A DNA stretch of 9,181 nt from Oscillospiraceae bacterium (GTDB taxonomy: Bacteria > Bacillota > Clostridia > Oscillospirales > Acutalibacteraceae). Numbering within the stretch: the stretch's first letter is position 1; each line of letters begins with the position of its first letter. The stretch lies in NCBI GenBank assembly GCA_031262125.1, contig JAISII010000105.1, positions 1 to 9,181 on the forward strand. Reading direction: 5' to 3'. The position numbers and the translations under genes are program-made. Positions 1-8,100 of this stretch are shown piece after piece. The notes under the pieces were generated by a model. It was not told the origin of the DNA and searched no databases. It saw nothing but the letters and a program-made list of their open reading frames with translations.

Positions 1-1739
1 GAGGCACTGCACAACAACAAATTGAATATGTTAACCGCACCCAAAACGCCATGCAAACCGTAAGCCCAAGCTATTTTGACATTGTTGCGGGCGGCAGCTT
101 GCAGTTTAATGCCCCTGCAGCGGGTTTTGTAGACACTATGCACAAATCCGGAATTAGCGTTGTGCCTTTTTTAAGCAACCATTGGGACAGAGCAGCCGGA
201 GTTGCAGCATTGAACAACATCGACCTGCTGTCGGACAAAATTGCGTATTATATAGAACAATATAACTTAGACGGCGTTAATGTTGACATAGAAAACGTAA
301 CACAAACAGAGCGTGCTAAATATACTGCCCTTGTAACGCAGCTTAGGAATAAAATCCCCGCTAACAAAGAGGTGTCTGTTGCCGTTGCGGCTAACCCCAA
401 CAATTGGACTACCGGCTGGCATGGCTCGTATGACTACAGCGGACTTGCGGAAAATTCGGACTATTTGATGATTATGGCTTATGACGAGCATTACCAAGGC
501 GGCACGGCAGGTCCTGTTGCAAGCCTTGGTTTTGTAGAAAACTCGATTAAATATGCCCTTAGCAAAACTACGCCCGACAAAATTGTAATTGGGCTGCCGT
601 TTTTTGGGCGAATTTGGGGCGTTGGCAACACAAACATCAGCGGTTATGGTGTGCCTATTGCAACAGTGAACAAGATAATTTCTACCTATAATGCCGTTGT
701 TAGCTTTGACACCGAGTCAATGTCGCCGAAGGCGGAATTTACAATTAACAAAGGCGACCCGACGCTGACTTTGGGCGGCACAACCCTTAGCAGCGGCAGC
801 TATGTAATTTGGTACGAGAACGATAACTCGCTTGCCGAAAAACTGAGTTTGGTGAACAAATACAATCTTAAAGGTGCAGGCTCGTGGGCTTTGGGGCAAG
901 AAGACCCACGCATTTGGAACAACTATAAAGAGTGGCTAAACGGCGACTCTTTGCTTGAAGCGGGTTATTTTGAATACACCGTAAAAGCGGGCGACACTTT
1001 ATGGAAGCTTTCGCAAACCTATAAAACAACCGTTGAGCAGCTAACCAGAATAAACGGCATAAGCGGCGATGTTATATATGTCGGGCAGGTTTTGAGGATA
1101 CCCATCCCACAAACGCCGACTGTACCTGCTACTACAGCACCAACTACAACTGTGCCGCAAACGACTATTGCACAAACTACCGTACCTCAGACTACCATAC
1201 CCCAAACCACAATACCGCAAACTACCATACCCCAAACCACCGTACCGCAAACTACCGTACCGCAAACGACTGCTCCGCTCCCTACCTCGCCTACTGTTCT
1301 GCCTACGCAGCCAACCGCTTATACTGCATGGGTTGTGCAAGGGCTAAAAAACCTTAATGTTCGCTCGGGTCCCGGTGCACAATACAGCGTTATAACCAAG
1401 CTTAAAAGCGGTGCTGCCGTTACCGTGCTGGAGCAAACCACAAGCGGGTTTTATAAAATCGCTCTTAACGGCGGCAAATACGGCTATGTTTCTTCGCTGT
1501 ACCTTACAGCAAAAGCACCGGGCATTTCGGCACGAGAATACCCCGGAATTGTCTCCCCGGCTGTTGCAAGTTTGAATGTTCGCTCGGGGGCAGGCAAAAA
1601 TAAAGCTGTTATAGCAAGAATTAAAGGCGGCGAAAGTGTTACAATTATTGGCGAGGCAGTAAAAGGGTTTTATCGGGTTAGGGTTAACAGCACGGGCATT
1701 ACGGGCTATTGCGAAACTAACTATATTTTGAGGTTTTGA
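1..1739 (+). CDS. GH18 glycosidase with LysM and two SH3b domains (5' truncated)
   Basis: The 3' part of a secreted glycoside hydrolase family 18 protein of the YaaH/SleL-like group, which cleave N-acetylglucosamine-containing polymers such as peptidoglycan. The reading frame is open to the left edge and the codons before the ATG at 51 (GTAQQQIEYVNRTQ) still read as GH18 sequence, so that ATG is not the real start; the signal peptide and first strand lie outside. The catalytic DGxxxDxE motif is DGVNVDIE, with the acid Glu at 291-293. MAYDEHY and GLPFFGR follow, and a conserved GSWALGQED closes the domain near 900. Then come a LysM domain (about 969-1106, YTVKAGDTLWKLS), a Thr/Pro linker (1107-1310) and two SH3b domains (about 1318-1508 and 1540-1736, each with LNVRSG). 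The order catalytic-LysM-linker-SH3b2 suggests wall anchoring. Chitin or another glycan as substrate cannot be excluded; a role in spore germination is only inferred. The stop is TGA at 1737. Confidence 0.93.
   Translation, partial: GTAQQQIEYVNRTQNAMQTVSPSYFDIVAGGSLQFNAPAAGFVDTMHKSGISVVPFLSNHWDRAAGVAALNNIDLLSDKIAYYIEQYNLDGVNVDIENVTQTERAKYTALVTQLRNKIPANKEVSVAVAANPNNWTTGWHGSYDYSGLAENSDYLMIMAYDEHYQGGTAGPVASLGFVENSIKYALSKTTPDKIVIGLPFFGRIWGVGNTNISGYGVPIATVNKIISTYNAVVSFDTESMSPKAEFTINKGDPTLTLGGTTLSSGSYVIWYENDNSLAEKLSLVNKYNLKGAGSWALGQEDPRIWNNYKEWLNGDSLLEAGYFEYTVKAGDTLWKLSQTYKTTVEQLTRINGISGDVIYVGQVLRIPIPQTPTVPATTAPTTTVPQTTIAQTTVPQTTIPQTTIPQTTIPQTTVPQTTVPQTTAPLPTSPTVLPTQPTAYTAWVVQGLKNLNVRSGPGAQYSVITKLKSGAAVTVLEQTTSGFYKIALNGGKYGYVSSLYLTAKAPGISAREYPGIVSPAVASLNVRSGAGKNKAVIARIKGGESVTIIGEAVKGFYRVRVNSTGITGYCETNYILRF
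1146..1265 (+). repeat. 8 x 15-bp in-frame tandem repeat, TT(V/I)PQ linker
   Basis: Eight consecutive 15-bp units encode TTVPQ or TTIPQ (the second is TTIAQ). They are followed by a degenerate unit, TTAPL. The units form the flexible, probably extended and possibly glycosylated linker between LysM and SH3b. Units differ mostly at synonymous or V/I positions, so the array has drifted but could still change copy number in frame. Confidence 0.9.
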
Positions 1740-1841
1740 GTTAAATCACCACAATATATGTTATTGGTTTGTAAAAATAAAATACAATTTCCTATTTTAT
1801 ATGTAAAAAAATAGCTAAACATCCAAACATTTAAATAAAAC

Positions 1842-1871
1842 TTGACTTTTATCTTTTGAGTTTGCTATAAT
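1842..1871 (+). promoter_or_regulatory. Sigma-A type promoter with extended -10
   Basis: The -35 is TTGACT (1842-1847, five of six to consensus). The -10 is TATAAT (1866-1871, perfect), with an 18-bp spacer and an extended -10 TG at 1863-1864 (TGCTATAAT). Transcription should begin near 1878. It is the only good promoter seen upstream of the nitrilase gene. The first terminator-like hairpin ends only about 58 nt after the predicted start. Confidence 0.8.
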
Positions 1872-1904
1872 TTGGGCACAACTTATTTGCATTGCAAAAA
1901 TGGC

Positions 1905-1936
1905 AAAGGCGTCATGTTATCATGACGCCTTTTTTT
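1905..1936 (+). terminator. Intrinsic terminator / attenuator 1
   Basis: A 12-bp perfect stem pairs AAAGGCGTCATG (1905-1916) with CATGACGCCTTT (1921-1932) around a TTAT loop, and the T run continues to 1936. It sits directly downstream of the promoter at 1842, so it should end most transcripts at about 58 nt unless antiterminated. It could be the end of a small RNA gene or the first attenuator of the nitrilase leader. Confidence 0.8.
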
Positions 1937-2033
1937 ATTTTATTTGCGGTGGTTTAAGTTGAAAATGCGGTCTTAATTTTACAGGAGGTATAAAAACAAG
2001 AACAAAAAGATTGCATTTATGCAAATCGACAAT

Positions 2034-2063
2034 GACGTCATATTGATTTATGACGCCTTTTTT
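2034..2063 (+). terminator. Terminator-like hairpin 2 (copy of the first)
   Basis: GACGTCAT (2034-2041) pairs with ATGACGCC (2050-2057) with one A-C mismatch, followed by T6 (2058-2063). It is weaker than the upstream hairpin but shares its 3' arm and T tract (TGACGCCTTTTTT in both). It ends 53 bases before the nitrilase start codon. The remaining space to the RBS is too short for a separate full promoter plus leader, so transcripts must read through it. Confidence 0.6.
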
Positions 2064-2101
2064 ATTGCCAAAAACAATAATTAAGGGAGTAAGCAAATTT
2101 T

Positions 2102-2107
2102 AGGAGG
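2102..2107 (+). promoter_or_regulatory. RBS that selects ATG 2117
   Basis: A perfect AGGAGG lies 3 nt before the ATG at 2111 and 9 nt before the in-frame ATG at 2117. A 3-nt spacer is too short for good initiation, so 2117 is the better start; only Met-Val is lost by this choice. Confidence 0.7.
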
Positions 2108-2116
2108 AAAATGGTT

Positions 2117-4930
2117 ATGAAAACGAAAACAAAACACAAAAGGAATTTTTTAAGAGGCACGATTGCATGTGTTATTACATGTGTAATTATTTTATCTCAA
2201 TTTATGATTGGAGCATCTGCTGCCGAAAGCGGGTTTGATTTATCGGTTGTTAATTTTGATGCTGTTATGAATGAGAAAAACGCAAACGGCACAAATGCTT
2301 CAAAAATGAACGGTTATATTCAAACCGCATTAAATGAAGGAGCAGAAATTATTTTGTTCCCCGAGTATTCTTTAACAGGTGTTGTTATTGACAATGCTGT
2401 AGATGTAGAAAAAGATACAGCAGTTTCTGCAATATCTAAAACCGCAGACGAAAAAGACGTTTATATTCTTTTTGGGGCACTTACAAAAGATGCTGAAGCG
2501 GTGTATTCTTCTTTGATTATATGCACACCCGAAGGCACAACTGATGTGTATAACAAAACCCATCTTACCGACAGCGAATGGAAAGCCGGTTTAAAAACAG
2601 GCATATCACCCTATGTATTGCAAACACCATACGGCAAGTTCGGTTTGGCTTTGGGCGATGAATTTGCAAAAGTAGCCGAAATGGGCAAATATTATTATGG
2701 TTCGGCTTGCCGAATGATTTTAGTAGCACAGTCCTACAGCTATGACAGTGCAAAAACCAATAGTTTATCGCAAGCAAGATACGATGTATACACTTCGGCA
2801 TATGCTTATCATCGTATGTATTCACGCAGTATTGCACTTGCAAACCTGTTTGCAAATTCTGACGAAGGCGAATATTTTGGCGAAAGCTTTATTTTTAACG
2901 GTTCGTTTATCGGCGGCGGTAACGAAAGCAAAACCGCACCTGCACCTACTGCTAACTCGGGAGTAGTAACGGCACAAATTGCCGAAAGCAGCCGAGATAC
3001 AACCGACGGTATGGCGAGCAGACGCCTTAACCTTTTGGCAGACTGGTACGGCGAACTGACCGATTATACTCAACCTGTATATGGACAGGGAAGCAAATAT
3101 AAAGACGATGTTCGTGTTGCTTCTGTTAACTTCCATGCAGTATGGGGAGATGTAGAAACAAACGTAACCAAAATGAAGGCTATTATGGAACAAGCACATA
3201 ACGAAGGTGTAGAGCTGCTTGTCTTCCCCGAGATGGCATTAACAGCCTATAGTGTTGTTCAGCCAAAAGATTATACAGAAGAACAAAAAGCTTTGTACGG
3301 AGACAAATATATGCAACATGTGCTTGCACCTGTTGTTCGTGGCGAAAACCCAAGTGAAGTTATAACCGATTTGCAAGCTTTGGCTGCATCTTACGGAATG
3401 TATGTTTTAGTTGGTCTGCCCGAAAAAGACGAGCTTGACCCGGATGTTTATTGGAACTCGGTAGCAATATTGGGACCGAACACTATAAAATCTTACCGTA
3501 AAGTAAACCTTGCGTTCCCCGAACACAATTGGTCTGATTTCGGCAAAGATAATGACGGCGTTTTCGAAACCCCGTTCGGTTTGGTTGGCATAGCAATATG
3601 TGCAGACATTTATAATTATCAGGAATTACAGCGTACATATTCAGAAATGGGATGCCGTATTGTAATTAACTGTACTGCAGGTGCTGCTAACAACACAACT
3701 GTAGAAAACGGCGGTTGGCAACTTACATACCAAAACAGGTTAGAGAGCTTTATGCTTAGGGATGGTAACTTTATGATGACATCTAACCTTGTTGGTTATG
3801 AAGGACCCGAACTGACGGGCGAATTGAAACAAAAATTAGCAGATGCAGGCTATACGCAAGATGATATTACCAGCAGCTGGCTGTATAAAAACAACAGCGA
3901 TTTGTACAATTTGCTTTATAAAACAGGCGAAGACGGCAAAGCTGTAAGCCAACTTAATAGTCGTGCTTGTGTGTTCCCGGGGTCAAGTTTAAATATGGCA
4001 CTAAACCCCAACGACCCTTCGGGTGTTACGGCATACGGCAACACAGCAGACAGTGCTGAGCTTATATCTTACGGCAACGACTTAGGTCCTTATCTTGACA
4101 AAGACAACGACGGCAAAAGCCCCTATATAAGCTATACTACAGACACTTTTGACAAATACTATACTGCCGATTTTGACCTGTCTTATGCGAATTTATCGCC
4201 TTTTAGAAATGAAAATCCGTTCGATTATCAACCTGAACTTTATTTCCAGTGGTATTCTGAAATGTTTTATAAAAACAGCGGAATTAACCTTAGCGATAAA
4301 ACTCTGAGTGATAAAACAAGCGGCATAAGTGTTAGCGGTTTGCTTGCAGACGGAACAACCTTAGCTGTTTCTCCTGCTTCTGCCCCGTCTGATGCTAAAG
4401 ATGGCTTTGATTTGATAAATTCTTACGGATATAATATTTCTTTGGTTTCTTTGCAAACTACACCTGTATGGAAATCTAACATAGAAAACAATACCGCTTC
4501 GCTTGTAACAGTGAATTATGAGGGTGAATACGCTCCCAATATCGGTATGATTAAAGTTAGTATTCCGATAGACAGTGATGCAGACGCAGTTTATGCTAAC
4601 GGCGAACTTGCAAAAGTGGTTGACGGTAAAATAGAAGTTTCTATGCTTAACGGTGCCGAAATCGCAATAGCGGAATATAAAGCCAAAACAAACCCGCCAA
4701 CCGAACCCGGCACAAACGAACCTGCAAACAACGAGCCAACTGATACACCAAAAACAAACCCGACCGATGATGCTGATAAAAACACAAGCAATAAAAATAG
4801 TGATAATAACAAATCTCTTAACACCGGCGAACTATCAATAAATATAGGTCTTATTCTATTATTATTAGGTGCATCTGCCTTGGTTGGTTCAAAAATTGTA
4901 ACAAGCAAAAAGCGTTACAAAAAACAATAG
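2117..4930 (+). CDS. Cell-surface tandem nitrilase-fold (carbon-nitrogen hydrolase) protein with sortase-type anchor
   Basis: A 937-residue exported amidase-like protein. The signal peptide is a Lys-rich n-region plus hydrophobic core, cleaved near residue 35 (GASA|AES). Nitrilase domain 1 spans about 41-310. It keeps Glu83 (FPEYSLTG) and Lys147 (NKTHL), but the catalytic Cys position is Gly180 (FGLALGDE), so it is probably inactive. Domain 2 spans about 330-580 and has the full triad: Glu372 (FPEMALTA), Lys462 (YRKVNL) and Cys495 (IAICADIY). A DKDNDG loop and a beta-rich region follow, then a Pro/Asn/Thr stalk (about 855-899), SLNTGE (900-905), a hydrophobic helix and a KKRYKKQ tail. That order matches a divergent LPxTG sorting signal, though simple membrane anchoring is also possible. 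The family hydrolyses amides or nitriles; the substrate is unknown. It is preceded by a terminator-bearing leader and followed by its own terminator. The catalytic-plus-inactive layout recalls vanin/biotinidase, but that is analogy only. Confidence 0.9.
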   Translation: MKTKTKHKRNFLRGTIACVITCVIILSQFMIGASAAESGFDLSVVNFDAVMNEKNANGTNASKMNGYIQTALNEGAEIILFPEYSLTGVVIDNAVDVEKDTAVSAISKTADEKDVYILFGALTKDAEAVYSSLIICTPEGTTDVYNKTHLTDSEWKAGLKTGISPYVLQTPYGKFGLALGDEFAKVAEMGKYYYGSACRMILVAQSYSYDSAKTNSLSQARYDVYTSAYAYHRMYSRSIALANLFANSDEGEYFGESFIFNGSFIGGGNESKTAPAPTANSGVVTAQIAESSRDTTDGMASRRLNLLADWYGELTDYTQPVYGQGSKYKDDVRVASVNFHAVWGDVETNVTKMKAIMEQAHNEGVELLVFPEMALTAYSVVQPKDYTEEQKALYGDKYMQHVLAPVVRGENPSEVITDLQALAASYGMYVLVGLPEKDELDPDVYWNSVAILGPNTIKSYRKVNLAFPEHNWSDFGKDNDGVFETPFGLVGIAICADIYNYQELQRTYSEMGCRIVINCTAGAANNTTVENGGWQLTYQNRLESFMLRDGNFMMTSNLVGYEGPELTGELKQKLADAGYTQDDITSSWLYKNNSDLYNLLYKTGEDGKAVSQLNSRACVFPGSSLNMALNPNDPSGVTAYGNTADSAELISYGNDLGPYLDKDNDGKSPYISYTTDTFDKYYTADFDLSYANLSPFRNENPFDYQPELYFQWYSEMFYKNSGINLSDKTLSDKTSGISVSGLLADGTTLAVSPASAPSDAKDGFDLINSYGYNISLVSLQTTPVWKSNIENNTASLVTVNYEGEYAPNIGMIKVSIPIDSDADAVYANGELAKVVDGKIEVSMLNGAEIAIAEYKAKTNPPTEPGTNEPANNEPTDTPKTNPTDDADKNTSNKNSDNNKSLNTGELSINIGLILLLLGASALVGSKIVTSKKRYKKQ

Positions 4931-4948
4931 AACAAATTTTTAAATAAA

Positions 4949-4985
4949 AAAACCGTGGTTTATTTTTAAGCCACGGTTTTGTTTT
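4949..4985 (+). terminator. Intrinsic terminator after the nitrilase gene
   Basis: AAAACCGTGG (4949-4958) pairs with CCACGGTTTT (4971-4980). Inner A-T pairs extend the stem to about 14 bp around a T4 loop, and the sequence ends in TTTTGTTTT. The A run before the stem means the reverse strand also has a T tract, so it could work in both directions. It separates the nitrilase and phosphatase transcripts. Confidence 0.88.
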
Positions 4986-5063
4986 GCAATTAATTATTCG
5001 GCTTCGATGAATTTTTCGGCAAAAATGTCCATCTTTTAAATAAAATTTTTCCAAATTTAGCTA

Positions 5064-5097
5064 TAGACTTTTTCAAAAAATAGGTGTATTATATAAT
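5064..5097 (+). promoter_or_regulatory. Probable promoter of the phosphatase gene
   Basis: TAGACT (5064-5069, four of six to the -35) and TATTAT (5087-5092) have a 17-bp spacer. A perfect TATAAT overlaps at 5092-5097 but with a 22-bp spacing. The 5' UTR would be about 50 nt with no obvious hairpin. No Pho box could be identified by eye. Confidence 0.5.
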
Positions 5098-5137
5098 AAG
5101 ATTGTTATACACAAAAAAATAACGCAAAACACTTATC

Positions 5138-5143
5138 AAGGAG
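5138..5143 (+). promoter_or_regulatory. RBS of the phosphatase gene
   Basis: AAGGAG lies 6 nt before the ATG at 5150. This supports that start, which is followed at once by a signal peptide. Confidence 0.85.
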
Positions 5144-5149
5144 ATTGAC

Positions 5150-8100
5150 ATGAGAAATTCTAAAAAGGCATTATCGTTCGTATTAGTTCTTACAATTATT
5201 GTAAGTATGTTTTCGGCGGCGTTTGTTGTTACTGTTAACGCCGAAGAAACGATTGAATTGTTTTTGCAAAACACATTGGGGTGGAACACTGTAAAAGCTG
5301 TTGCAGAACAAGGTAATGCAAATGCAGAGTTGGTAACAGGCACAACCAATATTTATAAGGTTACAGTGCCGGATGATATTGGTTCTGTAAAATTTACCAA
5401 CAATGCCGGCAATGAGGAAACAAAATACATAGATGACCCGCAAGACGGTCAGCTTTATATGCCCGACAAAACAGACAAAACTGTTGCCGACGGCGTTACC
5501 GTATATAACGGCAAGGTTGAGTATTATAAGGTTAGAAATGTTATTTTTATGATTGGCGACGGTATGGGTGAAGAGCAAATTAAAACAGGCGACATTTATT
5601 TAGGCGAGCAAATGGCTATGAAAAATATGCCGTACCATTCTATGGTAACTACTTCTTCGCTTAGCAGCGGACCAACCGACAGTGCGGCGGCAGCAACAGC
5701 AATGTCGACAGGGTTTAAAACAACGAACAATGCTATAGGGCAGTTGTCGGACGGCACATATGTAGAAACCTTGAACGAATTTGCATATCAAAGAGGTATG
5801 ATGAACGGTGTTATTGTAACGCAAAAAGTTCAGCATGCCACACCTGCCGGCTTTACTGCCCATGTACCGACTCGTTATTCTTATAATGAAATTGCCGCAC
5901 AGCAAATTAAAAACGGCTTGTTTGATATTATTTTAGGCGGCGGTGGAGAACACTTTGTTGGTTTGGATGACTCAATTGCAGCTAATAATTATGAAAAAAT
6001 CAACGAAGTGGCTGAAATTAATAATGTTCCACCCGACAAAAATGTTTTGGGTATTTTTGCCGACAATTACATAAGTGCCGATGATACCGTTAAATTAAAA
6101 GACTTAACAACCGAAGGCTTAAAAAGGCTGACAAACGATAACGGCTTTTTTGTTATGATAGAAGGCAGCGACATTGACTCGAAAGCTCACAGCAACGAAA
6201 TGTATAATATGTGCAAAGAGCTTGAAGTGTTTAACGATGCTATTGAAGTTGCACAAGATTATGTAGAAGAACACCCCGACACTTTGCTGCTTGTTACCGC
6301 AGACCACGAAACAGGCGACTTGCACTTGCCGGAAAACACAACCAGACAAGATTTAATGTCCACAGCCGCAAACGGATACTTTAAAAGCACCAACCATACT
6401 GGCGTTAAAGTGCCGCTGTATGCTATGGGTGCAAGAGCATGGGAACTTTGCGAAAACAAGATAATTGATAATACCGACACAAGCAAATATATAAGAAAAT
6501 TCTTAAACGAAACATACGGCGAAAAAGAACCGTATGACGCTAACGACCACACAAATGATAAAATCTTTTTCGAAAAGCCCGAATCGTGGGAAAATGCCTA
6601 TGTGCATATTAAAGGCGATATTAACAAAGATGCCTTCCCCGGTGTTAAAATGGCTAAAGTAGAAAGCGAAGATAATATTTATGAGCTTAACCTTTATGAT
6701 TATGAAAAAAGCGGAGAAGTCAATGCCGAAAACGTTAATTTAAACAGCAGTGCAAGCAGCGGCAAAGTTCAAGCCCCAAAAGGTAACAGTATAATTTTGC
6801 GTGGCGATGCTGACAGCGACGGCAGTGTTACAATTGCCGATGTTACTAAAATTCAAAAATCTCTTGCGGCAATGGAGAGTTTAAGCGATAACCAAAAACT
6901 TGCAGCCGATGTTAACAGCGAAGGTGGGGTTGAAATTGGCGATGCTACAGAAATTCAGAAATTCTTAGCAAAAATGGGCAACCGTTATAAAATCGAAGAA
7001 CAAATATCCCAAGACACAACAACCGCACCAATTGTTACCACCACATCACCAATAATTACAACGACAGCTCCTATTATTACCACAACTGCTCCTATTGTTA
7101 CAACAACAGCACCTATTGTTACAACAACAACTCCTATTATTACAACGACCGTACCTATAATTACTACTACCGCACCAATAATTACAACGACTAAACCTGT
7201 TATTACAACGACAGCACCCATTATTACCACGACCGAGCCAATAATAACAACAGTACCGCCACAGCCAAGCACGATTACTCTTTATTTTACGGATGCACTA
7301 CACTGGGGTGCTGCGTACGCATATTGTTGGACGGCAAACGATGAACATCCCCTCGGCAGCTTCCCGGGAACTGCAATGACCTTTGTTGAGAAAAACCCGT
7401 TTGGAGAAAATGTTTATTCTGTACAAGTGCCTTCCGATATCGCAGGTATTATTTTTAGCGGCGGCACAGGCAAACCCCAAACTGTTAATATTACAGACGG
7501 GCTTTTTAACAACGCAGGCTTCTATGCAATAGATGAAACAGACCCCTCAGATACCAATAAACATAAATTTGGCACCTATACAATGGCGGAACCCGAGCCG
7601 GACAAAGAATTAGTGTTGGTGTTCAGCGACGGCACAGATGCCCAAAAAACAATCGAAATTAAATTTGAAGGCTACAAAAAGCTGTACAGAATTGAAAGCG
7701 GAGAAAACACCGCAAGTGCCGAAGGCAGCTGGATTAAATATGTGCCTAACGCAGGTGTGTTCTATTTTCAAAAACCCGACTCGTGGAACGAAGCATATGT
7801 GTTCTTGTTTGCCGGTGTGTACGGAATAATGGACTTCCCCGGCAACAAAATGGAACATGTAGAAGGTAATATTTACCAATACATGCTTTCGGAAGATAAT
7901 ATTCCAAACGGGATACCTGCATTTAGTATGGTGTTCTCTTCCGGTGATGGTCTGTATAAAACAGTCGATGTTAAATTTGAAGGATACAATAAAATTTATT
8001 ATATATTAATCGACACTACCACCGAAAAAGCATACGGCAATTGGTCGAACTATGGCGACGACAACCCGCCTGTGTACCCCGATGACAAAACTATATATTT

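Larger units (their letters stand above)
1740..2116 (+). other. Intergenic leader region between GH18 and nitrilase genes
   Basis: A 377-base stretch with no convincing gene. In order it holds: an AT-rich piece with only a weak AT-only hairpin (1777-1784 with 1793-1800), so no strong terminator for the GH18 gene is seen; a promoter (1842-1871); two related hairpin/T-tract units (1889-1940 and 2011-2066); an isolated AGGAGG at 1983-1988 without a usable start codon; and the RBS of the nitrilase gene. I recognise no known riboswitch class. Confidence 0.75.

Noticed and set aside
1777..1800. Possible terminator of the GH18 gene
   Set aside because: An 8-bp AT-only stem with no T tract is too weak to call.
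2033..2040. TGACGTCA palindrome, identical to the eukaryotic CRE element
   Set aside because: It is part of the 5' arm of terminator-like hairpin 2 in a bacterial context; the match is coincidental.
2019..2084. A 21-codon open frame starting at ATG 2019
   Set aside because: No RBS at a suitable distance, and its sequence is explained by the hairpin and T tract.
4996..5034. A 12-codon reverse-strand frame next to the bidirectional-looking terminator
   Set aside because: An in-frame stop lies just upstream and there is no RBS; too short to support as a gene.
7016..7246. CRISPR-like regular repeats
   Set aside because: The 21-bp units are contiguous, have no spacers and are in frame within a secreted protein.
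6985..7272. Reverse-strand frame of valine/isoleucine-rich repeats
   Set aside because: Antisense shadow of the Thr-Pro heptad linker; no RBS or sensible domain.
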